DNA from: Hyphomicrobiaceae bacterium
GTDB lineage: Bacteria > Pseudomonadota > Alphaproteobacteria > Rhizobiales > Aestuariivirgaceae
DNA: 64,000 bases
Assembly (NCBI GenBank): GCA_900298995.1
Contig: OMIC01000037.1
Span: 102,690-166,689, forward strand
Direction: 5' to 3'
The position numbers and the translations under genes are program-made. Each line of letters starts with the position of its first letter. Within the stretch, counting starts at the first letter, position 1. The notes under the pieces are model-generated. The model saw nothing but the letters and a program-made list of their open reading frames with translations, made no database searches and was not told the DNA's origin. This document shows positions 56,765-64,000 of the stretch, piece by piece.

Positions 56765-57748
56765 CTACATCGCCCAGCGCAGGGACGGCGTGTGGACCGG
56801 TGCGTCCCAGCCTCTGGAGATCTCGTCATCGAGCATCGTCACCGTGATGGAACAGCCCGCCATGTCGAGCGAGGTCACGTAATTGCCCACCAGCGCGCGC
56901 GCGGCGCGAATGCCGTGGCGAGCCAGCTGGGCCTCCGCGGCGTGATACATCAGGTAGAGTTCCATTGACGGCGTTGCGCCGAAGCCGTTGACGAAGAGCA
57001 GGGCATCGCCCGTGCGCCCGAGATCGCCGGCGATGGCGGCGACCATCTCCTCGGCGATGTCATTGGCGCTGCGCAGGGCCACGCGGCGGCGGCCCGGCTC
57101 GCCGTGAATGCCAACACCCATTTCCATTTCAGTGTCGCCGATGGCGAAGGTGGGCTTGCCGGCGGCGGGCACGGTGCAGCTGGTGAGCGCCACGCCCATG
57201 GACCGCGTCGCCCTGTTGACCTTGTCGCCCAGCGTCTTGAGCGCGCCCAGGGCCGCGCCCTGTTCAGCGGCAGCACCCACGACCTTCTCGACCACAAGGG
57301 TTCCTGCCACGCCGCGCCGTCCGGTGGTGTAGAGCGAGTTCTCCACCGCCACGTCATCATCGGTGATCACCGTTTCGATGGCGCGGCCGCTCATCTCGCG
57401 GGCCATGTCGAAGTTCATCACATCGCCTTCATAGTTCTTGACGATGAACAGCACGCCTGCGCCGGTGTCGACCGCGTCTGCCGCCGCGATCATCTGGTCG
57501 GGCGTGGGCGAGGTGAAGACCTGGCCGGGGCAGGCGGCATCGAGCATGCCGTGGCCCACGAAGCCGGCGTGCAGCGGCTCATGGCCCGAACCGCCGCCCG
57601 AGAGCAGCGCCACCTTGCCGGGCTTCAATATCCTGCGCTGCACGAATTTCTGTTCGGCCCCCAGCGTCACGATATCGGCATGCGCCGCCGCGAAACCCGA
57701 AAGGCTCTCGGACAGCACGTTCGAAACGTCATTGATGAGCTTCTTCAT
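56765..57748 (-). CDS. dhaK: Dihydroxyacetone kinase, DhaK subunit
   Basis: 327 residues from ATG 57748 (MKKLINDVSNVLSESLSGF). GGGSGHEPLHAGFVG contains His56 and GVGIHGEPGRR contains His215, the residue that covalently binds dihydroxyacetone in DhaK. It is the substrate-binding subunit that receives phosphate from DhaL-ADP. It overlaps the preceding HTH gene by four bases (ATGA) and is the last gene of the dha operon. The frame upstream of 57748 is spurious. A related C3/C4 ketose substrate (such as erythrulose) cannot be excluded. Confidence 0.93.
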   Translation of the reverse strand: MKKLINDVSNVLSESLSGFAAAHADIVTLGAEQKFVQRRILKPGKVALLSGGGSGHEPLHAGFVGHGMLDAACPGQVFTSPTPDQMIAAADAVDTGAGVLFIVKNYEGDVMNFDMAREMSGRAIETVITDDDVAVENSLYTTGRRGVAGTLVVEKVVGAAAEQGAALGALKTLGDKVNRATRSMGVALTSCTVPAAGKPTFAIGDTEMEMGVGIHGEPGRRRVALRSANDIAEEMVAAIAGDLGRTGDALLFVNGFGATPSMELYLMYHAAEAQLARHGIRAARALVGNYVTSLDMAGCSITVTMLDDEISRGWDAPVHTPSLRWAM

Positions 57749-58182
57749 CTGTGGTTCCCTTCCTCCCTGTCGTCGTCGATCAGTCTTGCGATCTCGCGCA
57801 CGAAGCTGCTTACCAGCCCGTGCAGTTTCCGGTTGCGGGCCTCGCTGCCGAGATCCGGCAGATGCACGGCCAGCACATTGCCCGCGCCCGCTTCGGCAAG
57901 CCGCTTGCGCGGATGCGCCTGTGCATAGAGCCGGGTGAATTCCAGACGCTCCGCCGCCGAAAAGTGGCACACCTCGAAGATCGGCGCGAGATGATTTGCC
58001 GGGATCGGCGTCGCATAGGCGGGATTGGCGATCTGGCTCACGAAGCTGCGGTTCTTGGCCAGCGCGGCGGCAAGCCGCTGGCGGGTGCCGGAGGGCCGGC
58101 GCTCGAGGATCGCTGCCAGCAGGCGCTTATAGGCAGCCACCGCGTCCTGCGGCGTCTTTTCGGCGGTGGTGCCCTGCGCCAT
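57745..58182 (-). CDS. Putative HTH regulator embedded in the dha operon
   Basis: 145 residues. The segment TRQRLAAALAKNRSFVSQIANPAYATPIPANHLAPIFEVC reads as a helix-turn-helix of XRE-like type (LAAALAKNRSFVSQI as turn and recognition helix), followed by FSAAERLEFTRLYAQAHPRKR. The C-terminal 50 residues have no recognisable ligand-binding fold. I do not recognise the family by name. It lies between EI (three bases) and dhaK (four-base overlap), so it is made with the operon and may control it. Confidence 0.65.
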   Translation of the reverse strand: MAQGTTAEKTPQDAVAAYKRLLAAILERRPSGTRQRLAAALAKNRSFVSQIANPAYATPIPANHLAPIFEVCHFSAAERLEFTRLYAQAHPRKRLAEAGAGNVLAVHLPDLGSEARNRKLHGLVSSFVREIARLIDDDREEGNHR

Positions 58183-58185
58183 GGT

Positions 58186-59769
58186 TCAGAGCTCCGCGAT
58201 GGCGGCCTTGACGCGCGCCAGCCTTGCCGGGGCAACCGACAGCGAGGTGAGGCCCGCACCGAGCAGCGCCGCGAGATGGCGCGGCTCGCTTGCCATGTCG
58301 CCGCACAGGCTTACGGGAATGCCTGTCTGCCGGCCATAGTCCGCCACCTGCGCAATCAGCCGTAGCACGGCCGGATGGCCGGGATCATTGAGCGGGGCCA
58401 CGCGCGCGTCATCGCGGGCGGCGGCCGTCACATATTGCGTGAGATCATTGGAGCCGATGGACAGGAAGCGCGCCGCGCCGAACAGTTCGGGCGCCACGGC
58501 AACGGCGGGCACCTCCACCATGATGCCCAGGGGCGGGGCTGCATGGGGTGTTCCCGCCGCCTCCAGTTGGGCAAGGCAGGCGGCGAGCAGCGCAGCACTG
58601 CGCGCCAGCTCATCGGGTACGGTGACCATGGGAATCATGACCTTGAGGTTGCCGTGCACGGCGGATCGCGCGAGGGCGCGCAACTGCGTGCGGAACACCT
58701 CTGCGCGCGCCAGCGTCAGCCTGACGCCGCGCAGCCCGAGAAAGGGGTTGGCCTCGCCCTCGGGTGTCAGGCCGCGGATGGGCTTGTCGCCGCCGATGTC
58801 GAGGGTTCGTATGGTCACGGGCTTGCCACCGGCCCATTCGAGAAAGCGGCGATAGGCGTGATACTGCATCTCCTCATCGGGAAGATCAGCCCCGTCGCGG
58901 AACAGGAATTCCGAGCGCATCAGGCCGATGCCGTCACAGCTTGCCGGATCGATGCCGTCGAGTTCCTCGACGCCCGCGACATTGACGAGCACCTCGACCG
59001 GCGCGCCATCGCGGCGGCGCGCGGGCTGGAGCAGGAAGCGCTCTTCCGCCGCGCGGGCCGCGCTGTGCCGCGCGAGGGCAGAGGCGAAAGCCACCTGTTC
59101 GGCGGCGTCCGGATCGGCGGTGACCGTGCCGGTGCTGCCATCGACCATCAGTGTCCCGGCTGTTTCGGACAGGGCCTCGCCCAGTCCCACCACCATAGGG
59201 ATGCCGCGGGCCCGCGCCAGCATTGCCACATGGCTTGTGCTGCTGCCGCGCCGCAGCGCGATGGCCCCGCCACGGCTCCAGTCGGTTTCAAGAAACAGGC
59301 TGGGCGCGAGATCATCGCCGGTCAAAACGACGCCGGCTTCAGCGCCGGCCAAGTCCTCGCCGGCCAGGACGCGCAGCACGCGGTCGCGGATGTCGGCGAG
59401 ATCGGCCGAGCGGGCGCGGAAATACTCGTCATCGGAGGCGTCATAACCGGCAATTTCGGCATTCATCGCCGTGGCGAAGGCAATGTCGGCGGGCAGTCCT
59501 GCGGCAATGCCGGCAAAGGCCGGGGCGGCGAGGGCGTCGTCCTCCAGCATCGCCAGCTGGAAGCCGAGCATGTCGGCCGCATCGCCCTCGACGCGCGTCA
59601 TCAGGGTCGCGATGCCGCCAGTCGCTCCCGCCAGCGCCGCAGCCAGGGCGGCACGCTCGCTGTCAGGATCAGCAGCCACGCGGGGCGCGGCACTGCGGCC
59701 CGCGATGCTGCGCGCCGGACCCATGAACAGGCCATCGGACGCGCCGGTTCCGCTGTGTCTACGGCCCAT
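58186..59769 (-). CDS. PTS enzyme I-like protein of the dha operon
   Basis: 527 residues from ATG 59769; an in-frame ATG at 59781 is also possible. GTGASDGLFMGPA is the N-terminal EI block. The phosphorylated His is about 180 in RRGSSTSHVAMLARARGIP. The PEP-binding domain has IGLMRSEFLFRD, TLDIGGDKP, FLGLRGVRL, SIGSNDLTQYV and SLCGDM with the catalytic Cys. It takes phosphate from phosphoenolpyruvate and passes it to the HPr gene product upstream. In many bacteria EI, HPr and DhaM are fused; here they are separate. Overlaps HPr by 11 bases. Confidence 0.92.
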   Translation of the reverse strand: MGRRHSGTGASDGLFMGPARSIAGRSAAPRVAADPDSERAALAAALAGATGGIATLMTRVEGDAADMLGFQLAMLEDDALAAPAFAGIAAGLPADIAFATAMNAEIAGYDASDDEYFRARSADLADIRDRVLRVLAGEDLAGAEAGVVLTGDDLAPSLFLETDWSRGGAIALRRGSSTSHVAMLARARGIPMVVGLGEALSETAGTLMVDGSTGTVTADPDAAEQVAFASALARHSAARAAEERFLLQPARRRDGAPVEVLVNVAGVEELDGIDPASCDGIGLMRSEFLFRDGADLPDEEMQYHAYRRFLEWAGGKPVTIRTLDIGGDKPIRGLTPEGEANPFLGLRGVRLTLARAEVFRTQLRALARSAVHGNLKVMIPMVTVPDELARSAALLAACLAQLEAAGTPHAAPPLGIMVEVPAVAVAPELFGAARFLSIGSNDLTQYVTAAARDDARVAPLNDPGHPAVLRLIAQVADYGRQTGIPVSLCGDMASEPRHLAALLGAGLTSLSVAPARLARVKAAIAEL

Positions 59770-60052
59770 GGCCGGCTTCATCGAAATCGCGCCTGACAAG
59801 ACCCGCCACGGCCTCGACGGCCGCCTGCGCATCCGCGCCCATGGCGCGCACATGCAGGGTGGCGCCTTGCCGTGCCTTCATCGCCATCACCTTGACGATG
59901 CTCTTGGCGTCGATCCAGGGGCCCTCGGCAGTGGTGGCAATCTCGACCGCCGCTGCGAAGCCCTTGGCGAGCTTGGTGAGCTTGACGGAGGGCCTCGCAT
60001 GGAGGCCGACGTCATGGGTGATCACCACCGAGTCCTGCACGGTTGCGCTCAT
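59759..60052 (-). CDS. HPr-like phosphocarrier of the dha operon
   Basis: 97 residues. The active-site His is about 18 in THDVGLHARPSVKL, and the regulatory-type Ser is in DAKSIVKVMAM. It shuttles phosphate from EI to DhaM. Its start overlaps dhaM by four bases and its end overlaps EI by 11, so the three phosphotransfer proteins should be made in similar amounts. Confidence 0.93.
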   Translation of the reverse strand: MSATVQDSVVITHDVGLHARPSVKLTKLAKGFAAAVEIATTAEGPWIDAKSIVKVMAMKARQGATLHVRAMGADAQAAVEAVAGLVRRDFDEAGHGP

Positions 60053-60435
60053 TGTGCGGACAACTCCTCGGCCGTGCGCTTGACATCGGCGAGCGAACCG
60101 CCGCCCGAGGCTTCGGTGGCGGCCATCACTGCGCCTTCAACGACCGGTGCATTGCAGATGACGATCTTCGCCTGACGCTCGTCCGGCAGCATCTCGATGG
60201 CCATTTCGCTGTTGGTTTCCGCCCCGCCCAGATCGACGAGAATGGCCACGCCATCCTCCGACCAGGCCTGATCTATGGCGGCAAGGATCTTCTCGACGCT
60301 GGTGCCGAGCCCGCCGTCGGGATTTCCGCCGCAGAAGCCCAGCGGCACCTCATCACCCACCATCTGCCGCACCATGTCGGCCGCGCCCCGCGCCACATCG
60401 GGTGAATGCGAGACGATCACGATTCCCACTGTCAT
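60049..60435 (-). CDS. dhaM: DhaM, EIIA-type phosphotransferase subunit
   Basis: 128 residues from ATG 60435. MTVGIVIVSHSPDVARG places the phosphorylated His at 10, as in the EIIA-Man-like fold of DhaM; GLGTSVEKIL and VAILVDLGGAETNSEMA complete the family pattern. It phosphorylates ADP bound to DhaL. It is the short stand-alone form without the fused HPr/EI parts found in E. coli DhaM. Overlaps dhaL and HPr by four bases each. Confidence 0.93.
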   Translation of the reverse strand: MTVGIVIVSHSPDVARGAADMVRQMVGDEVPLGFCGGNPDGGLGTSVEKILAAIDQAWSEDGVAILVDLGGAETNSEMAIEMLPDERQAKIVICNAPVVEGAVMAATEASGGGSLADVKRTAEELSAQ

Positions 60436-61034
60436 AAGCGGCCCTCCAGAACATCGCACACCGTCTCGATCATGAGTTGGCTCGAGCGCGCACCGGGGTC
60501 CATGTGGCCGATCGACCTTTCGCCAAGAAACGAGGCGCGTCCCCTTGTCGCCTTCATCGGCACCGTGGCCTGCGCGCGCTCTGCGGCCAGCGCCCGTACG
60601 CTCGCGAAACTTGCCGCGCCGCTGGCCAGGTGATCGGCGAGCGGTCCCAGCACATCGAGCATGGTCTTGCAGCCGACGTCGGATTTGCCGCGCGCCTTGA
60701 CTACCGCGACCGCTGCTGCAAGCGCGCGGGCGGCATCTGCGGGGGCGGGATCATCCGGCAGTTCCTTGCCCAATGTCATGAACAGCGTGCCATAGAGCGG
60801 GCCCGAGGCGCCGCCCACCTTCATGACCAGCGTCATGCCCACCGTCTTGAGCGCCTCACCGGGCGGCTTCGCCAGAATGGCTGGCTTCTCGGCCAGAACG
60901 GCCTCGAAGCCACGCTTCATGTTGAGCCCGTGATCGGCATCGCCAATGGCCGAGTCCAGTGCGGTAAGTTCCTCGGCGGCGGCGATGATCCGTGCCGACA
61001 GCGTATCGAGAAGGGCCTCCAGCGGAAGAGCCAT
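60432..61034 (-). CDS. dhaL: Dihydroxyacetone kinase, DhaL subunit
   Basis: 200 residues from ATG 61034 (MALPLEALLDTL). The magnesium-binding Asp cluster is AIGDADHGLNM. GGASGPLYGTLF and DVGCKTMLDVLGPL are ADP-site motifs, as is GRASFLGERSIGHMDPGARS at the C-terminus. DhaL keeps ADP bound, which is rephosphorylated by DhaM. First gene of the operon; an interrupted dyad lies just upstream. Confidence 0.94.
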   Translation of the reverse strand: MALPLEALLDTLSARIIAAAEELTALDSAIGDADHGLNMKRGFEAVLAEKPAILAKPPGEALKTVGMTLVMKVGGASGPLYGTLFMTLGKELPDDPAPADAARALAAAVAVVKARGKSDVGCKTMLDVLGPLADHLASGAASFASVRALAAERAQATVPMKATRGRASFLGERSIGHMDPGARSSQLMIETVCDVLEGRL

Positions 61035-61056
61035 GGGGCGGAACCTCGTGTTAAGT

Positions 61057-61079
61057 ATTTTGTTTACTGAACACAAAAT
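61057..61079. promoter_or_regulatory. Interrupted dyad upstream of the dha operon, candidate operator
   Basis: ATTTTGT (61057-61063) and ACAAAAT (61073-61079) are perfect inverted copies around a nine-base centre. The A+T-rich dyad sits 22 bases before the dhaL start in GC-rich surroundings and overlaps the region where a dhaL promoter must lie. It may bind the embedded HTH protein or another repressor. Confidence 0.45.
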
Positions 61080-61134
61080 CACTAAACATGCAAGTCCTTC
61101 CCGGTGCTGGCCGGGGACACGGTCTCACGGCAGA

Positions 61135-61163
61135 CTGACGCTGTGCCGGAAACCCGCTAGACT
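61135..61163 (+). promoter_or_regulatory. Possible promoter of the Sel1-repeat gene
   Basis: CTGACG (61135-61140) and TAGACT (61158-61163) are separated by 17 bases. The ATG at 61194 lies 30 bases past the -10 box. Confidence 0.38.
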
Positions 61164-61193
61164 CTGCCCGGTGTGATTCTCCGGAACCCTGCC

Positions 61194-61754
61194 ATGAAAC
61201 GGCTGCTTGCCCTGATCGCTCTGTGCCTCTGGCTGACCCCGGCATCGGCGGATGATTTCCGCCAGGGTCTGCAGGCCTATCGCCATGGCCATTTTCAGGA
61301 CGCGGTGGCCATATTGAAGCCGCTGGCGCAGCGCGGCGATCCCTATGCGCAATTCAGTCTTGGCGTGATGTATGACGATGGCGTGGGCCTGCCGCGCAAC
61401 CTCAAGCTCGCCCTGATGTGGTACAAGAAGGCCGGTGCGCATGGCCTTGCCGATGCCCAGTTCATGGCCGGCATGCTCTATGGCGCAGGCCGTGGCGTGC
61501 GCCAGGACCCCGCCGCCGCGCTCTACTGGTTCGAACTGGCTGCTGCCGCGGGCCATCCGCGCGCGCCGCTGCTGCGCGACCAGCACTGGAGCCAGCTGAG
61601 CAGCCCGGTGCGCGAGCGCATCGAGGCCAATGCCACCGCCTGGCTTGCCGAACATCCGGTGCAACTCACCTGCAAGGGCAAGTTCTGCATCTATCCCAAA
61701 TGGACAAAGGGTCCGCGCTGGACGATCTTCGAGCGCGACCAGACCTTCGATTGA
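61194..61754 (+). CDS. Secreted Sel1-repeat protein
   Basis: 186 residues from ATG 61194; a GTG at 61173 is in frame. The first 20 residues (KRLLALIALCLWLTPASA) are a signal peptide with a likely cleavage after ASA. Two to three Sel1-like repeats follow (AVAILKPLAQRGDPYAQFSLG, ALMWYKKAGAHGLADAQFMAG, ALYWFELAAAAGHPRAPLL, each given only in part). The tail carries two Cys (CKGKFCIYPKW) that could form a disulfide. Sel1 proteins mediate protein contacts in the envelope; partner unknown. Confidence 0.8.
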   Translation: MKRLLALIALCLWLTPASADDFRQGLQAYRHGHFQDAVAILKPLAQRGDPYAQFSLGVMYDDGVGLPRNLKLALMWYKKAGAHGLADAQFMAGMLYGAGRGVRQDPAAALYWFELAAAAGHPRAPLLRDQHWSQLSSPVRERIEANATAWLAEHPVQLTCKGKFCIYPKWTKGPRWTIFERDQTFD

Positions 61755-61777
61755 CACTGTCGCAACAGGATACCGCA

Positions 61778-61936
61778 ATGGATATCATCATCCTTTTTGT
61801 TCTTCTGCTCACGGCCGGCCTGATGCTGGCGCGGGCGCCGCGCAACGCGGTGCTGGCGGCCTGGCTCGTGTCTGCCTGTCTCATCGCCGTGCTGTTCAAC
61901 CAGCACGCCACCTCCATTCTGCCGCTGAGCTTCTGA
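61778..61936 (+). CDS. Small two-helix membrane protein (DUF5993-like)
   Basis: 52 residues, too short for common ORF cut-offs: MDIIILFVLLLTAGLMLARA, then a second hydrophobic helix AWLVSACLIAVLF and a short tail. A basic turn (RAPRN) separates the helices. The TGA shares a base with the start of the DsbB-like gene, so translation is coupled. Length, two helices and pairing with a DsbB-like gene recall DUF5993, but that name is from memory. Confidence 0.7.
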   Translation: MDIIILFVLLLTAGLMLARAPRNAVLAAWLVSACLIAVLFNQHATSILPLSF

Positions 61937-62541
61937 TGACCTGCGCCCTGTCACGCCCCGTCTACTGGTTTCTCCATCTCTGGGTTCTGGCCTATTGCGT
62001 GGTGTTGCTCGCCGCCCTGGTGCTGCAGTTCGGGCTGGGCGAGCTGCCGTGCCCGCTGTGCATGCTGCAGCGCTACGGCATGTTTCTCTCGACGCTCGGC
62101 CCGGTCTGGATCATTCTCGAGAGCAACCGCGGCGACCTCACCCCGCAGCGATATCAGCAGGGGCTTGGTCTTGCAGCACTTGGCGCGCTTCTGGGTGCTG
62201 TGGTGGCGGCACGGCAGATCGCACTCCATGTCCTGCCAGGCGATGCCGGCTACGGCATGCCCTTCCTCGGCCTGCATCTCTACAGCTGGGCCTTCCTCAC
62301 CTTCCTCGCCGTTCTGGTGGCCGTGAGCGGGCTGCTGATCCTGTCGCCCGTCACGGTGTCGGTCATGGACAAGGGGCCTGCCGGTGAGCCGTCCCCACGG
62401 CTCTCGCAGGCGGTGGTATGGCTCTTCATCCTGCTTCTGCTGGCCAACGCCATCATGATCGTCTTTCTTGAAGGCTTTGCCTGGGTGCTTCCCGACGACC
62501 CCGTGGGCTACAATCTTCTCGCGCCAACCGGAACTCCCTGA
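61936..62541 (+). CDS. DsbB-like membrane oxidoreductase lacking the second cysteine pair
   Basis: 201 residues with five hydrophobic segments. ELPCPLCMLQRYGMF matches the first CxxC loop of DsbB (Cys39, Cys42) with the following conserved LQRY. The second periplasmic loop (between about 90 and 110) has no Cys, whereas DsbB uses a pair there to oxidise DsbA. Other Cys lie in or near helix 1. It may therefore be a quinone-linked relative with a different partner. Coupled to the 52-residue protein upstream; four bases before the MFS gene. Confidence 0.8.
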   Translation: MTCALSRPVYWFLHLWVLAYCVVLLAALVLQFGLGELPCPLCMLQRYGMFLSTLGPVWIILESNRGDLTPQRYQQGLGLAALGALLGAVVAARQIALHVLPGDAGYGMPFLGLHLYSWAFLTFLAVLVAVSGLLILSPVTVSVMDKGPAGEPSPRLSQAVVWLFILLLLANAIMIVFLEGFAWVLPDDPVGYNLLAPTGTP

Positions 62542-62544
62542 ACG

Positions 62545-63849
62545 ATGGCCCCAGTCGAGCCGGCGGCAGAGGTGCCCGATACAACGGCCTATCGCCTCCG
62601 CGTTATTTTTGCGGGCACGGTCGGCAATGCCATCGAGTTCTATGATTTCACCGTCTATGCCTTTCTTGCTGTCTACTTTGTAAACCATTTCTTCCCGCTG
62701 AATGATCCCGTTGCCGGGCTGCTTGCCAGCTATGGTGCGCTGGCCGCCGGCATGATCATGCGGCCGGTTGGCGGCGTGATCATCGGCAGCCTCGGCGACC
62801 GGCTCGGACGCAAGCTGGCCCTTCAGGTGTCCATCGCCATGATCGCGCTGCCGACCCTGCTGATCGGCCTTCTGCCGACCTATCAGCAGATCGGCATGGC
62901 CGCGCCCATCCTGCTCATCAGCCTGCGGATGATCCAGGGCCTTTCGGTCGGCGGCGAGTATTCCGCCTCCATCATCTACATCATCGAACAGGCCCCGCCC
63001 GCACGGCGCGGCCTGTGGGGCAGTTTCAACCCGATGGGCGGTTTCGGCGGCATCTTTCTCGGTGCGGCCGTGTGCATCATCCTCACCAATCAGCTGGGTG
63101 CTGCGCAGATGTCCGACTGGGGCTGGCGCGTGCCCTTCATCGCCAGCATCGCGCTGACGCTGGCCGGTGCGGCCGTGCGCCTGGGACTTGGCGTTGAGAG
63201 CAGGGTCGCACTGCTGAAGAAACACCGCGTGCCCGTCCTGCTTGCGCTCCGCGTTCACTGGCGGGCGCTCGCCGCCATTGCGCTGGCCAATGTGTCAACC
63301 GGCATCGTGACCTTCGTGGGTTTCACCTACACCGTGTCGTGGATGGAACTGGAAGCGGGCGTCTCGAGGCAGTATGCGCTGGGTGTCAATCTCTGTGCGC
63401 TGCTCATGGCGGCGGCGTTCTCGGTCCTGGGTGGCATGGCCGGCGACCGTTTCGGCCTCCTCAGGGTGGCAACGGCCGGTCTCGTGGTTCTGGTTCTGGG
63501 GGCATGGCCCGCGCTGACGGCGATTGCCAGCCCGGCGCTGGCGCATCAGCTTGCGGGCCTCGCCCTTCTCGCACTGGGGCAGGGTCTCTTCGTGGGCCCC
63601 ATGTGCGCCTGCATGACCACCTTGGTGCCCATGCATGTGCGCGCGACGATCGTGTCGCTCGGCTATGGCCTCTCGGTGGGGATCTTCGGCGGCCTCGCGC
63701 CGATGGCGACCGAATACATGCTGTCGCGGCTGGGCTTTGGCATGGCGCCGGCCATGGTGATCATGGCAGGCGCGGTGGCCTCGCTGGCCGCCCTGACACT
63801 GTCGCGGAGCTGGCGGAGTTTCGACCCGCGCCTGCCCGAAGAACGCTGA
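62545..63849 (+). CDS. MFS transporter of the metabolite:H+ symporter (MHS) family
   Basis: 434 residues with about 12 membrane segments. GNAIEFYDFTVYAFLAVYFVNHFF, MRPVGGVIIGSLGDRLGRK and GLSVGGEYSASIIYIIEQAP match the MHS family (ProP/KgtP/citrate-type symporters). Substrate cannot be read, though the order with the DsbB-like pair is four bases apart and suggests one transcript. GDRFG occurs in the second half as expected. Confidence 0.92.
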   Translation: MAPVEPAAEVPDTTAYRLRVIFAGTVGNAIEFYDFTVYAFLAVYFVNHFFPLNDPVAGLLASYGALAAGMIMRPVGGVIIGSLGDRLGRKLALQVSIAMIALPTLLIGLLPTYQQIGMAAPILLISLRMIQGLSVGGEYSASIIYIIEQAPPARRGLWGSFNPMGGFGGIFLGAAVCIILTNQLGAAQMSDWGWRVPFIASIALTLAGAAVRLGLGVESRVALLKKHRVPVLLALRVHWRALAAIALANVSTGIVTFVGFTYTVSWMELEAGVSRQYALGVNLCALLMAAAFSVLGGMAGDRFGLLRVATAGLVVLVLGAWPALTAIASPALAHQLAGLALLALGQGLFVGPMCACMTTLVPMHVRATIVSLGYGLSVGIFGGLAPMATEYMLSRLGFGMAPAMVIMAGAVASLAALTLSRSWRSFDPRLPEER

Positions 63850-63853
63850 ACGC

Positions 63854-63869
63854 CCGCGCGATGGCGCGG
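63854..63869 (+). terminator. GC hairpin after the MFS gene
   Basis: CCGCGC (63854-63859) pairs with GCGCGG (63864-63869) around GATG, five bases after the MFS stop. No T-run follows, so termination efficiency is uncertain. Confidence 0.3.
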
Positions 63870-63882
63870 CGGAGCCGGGTCA

Positions 63883-63912
63883 TTGCACTGCCCCCGGTGG
63901 ATCGGCTATACA
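63883..63912 (+). promoter_or_regulatory. Promoter of the tRNA-Arg gene
   Basis: TTGCAC (63883-63888) and TATACA (63907-63912) are separated by 18 bases, and the mature tRNA starts 12 bases after the -10 box, a common tRNA promoter layout. Confidence 0.5.
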
Positions 63913-63923
63913 GAAACAACGCT

Positions 63924-64000
63924 GCACCCGTAGCTCAGCTGGATAGAGTGCTGCCCTCCGAAGGCAGAGGTCACAGGTTCGAATCCTGTCGGGTGCGCCA
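63924..64000 (+). tRNA. tRNA-Arg (anticodon CCG)
   Basis: 77 bases fold into a full cloverleaf: acceptor GCACCCG/CGGGTGC, D stem GCTC/GAGT, anticodon stem CTGCC/GGCAG with loop CTCCGAA (anticodon CCG), T stem ACAGG/CCTGT with TTCGAAT loop, and an encoded CCA at the last bases of the window. It reads CGG arginine codons. Confidence 0.96.

Noticed and set aside
1..64000. CRISPR arrays, insertion sequences, integrases or att sites, including near the tRNA-Arg at the window end
   Set aside because: I saw no repeat-spacer pattern, transposase or integrase motif. The tRNA lies at the edge, so an island beyond it cannot be judged.

Overview
The window looks like chromosomal core DNA of an alphaproteobacterium, most probably of the Hyphomicrobiales (Rhizobiales). 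The reasons are the gene set and its order: hslVU beside a hisB-DUF2628-hisH-hisA-hisF-hisE-coaA run, a Fur-family Irr regulator next to fabA-fabB-fabI, a RegB/RegA (ActS/ActR) redox two-component system next to a SenC/Sco1 protein, MmcB, DUF2244, an OlsB-type acyltransferase and an intracellular PHB depolymerase. I see no insertion sequence, prophage, integrase, CRISPR array or rRNA. No stretch longer than about 200 bases lacks a gene. Most genes overlap or nearly touch their neighbours.

Layout. 0-6 kb: 5' part of hslU, hslV, then the histidine operon running into coaA. 6-10 kb: a PfkB sugar/nucleoside kinase, a CysZ-like membrane protein, endonuclease III, DUF2244, an AraC-Ogt repair fusion and Irr. 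10-13 kb: fabA-fabB-fabI for unsaturated fatty acid synthesis and chain elongation. 12.8-24.7 kb, minus strand: a MoeB/ThiF-like protein, dut, coaBC, ubiB, ubiE, murJ, glnD and mutS. 24.9-27.1 kb: malic enzyme fused to a phosphotransacetylase domain. 27-39 kb, minus strand: olsB, a hybrid histidine kinase, comM/yifB, corC, ybeY, phoH, miaB, plsC, a tsaB-rimI fusion, an nfu scaffold gene and trpS. 39-44 kb, plus strand: mutM, an enoyl-CoA hydratase and an acetoin-dehydrogenase-type acoA-acoB-acoC set. 44-48 kb: a sugar or sugar-acid module (crystallin-type dehydrogenase and aldo/keto reductase divergent from a full-length UxaA-family dehydratase). 48-52 kb: a class A penicillin-binding protein, an M48/YgjP-like protease and PhaZ. 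52-55 kb: Sco1, RegB, RegA and MmcB. 55-61 kb: aspartate ammonia-lyase and a compact dihydroxyacetone-kinase operon (dhaL-dhaM-HPr-EI-HTH-dhaK). 61-64 kb: a Sel1-repeat protein, a 52-residue two-helix membrane protein, an atypical DsbB-like protein, an MHS-type transporter and tRNA-Arg(CCG).

Working together: the aco, uxaA and dha blocks are the catabolic, accessory-looking part. They sit in visibly more GC-rich DNA (about 40 kb onward) than the his/fab/mut part. Control points readable from the sequence are an Irr/ICE-like dyad on the promoter of nfu, a tiny leader ORF overlapping the regA start codon, a dyad in front of the dha operon, and a perfect palindrome between the divergent aldo/keto reductase and uxaA genes. 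No clearly new system is visible. The best candidates for something under-described are the Cys-poor DsbB-like protein with its tiny partner, the regA leader ORF, and the dha operon with an unrecognised embedded regulator.
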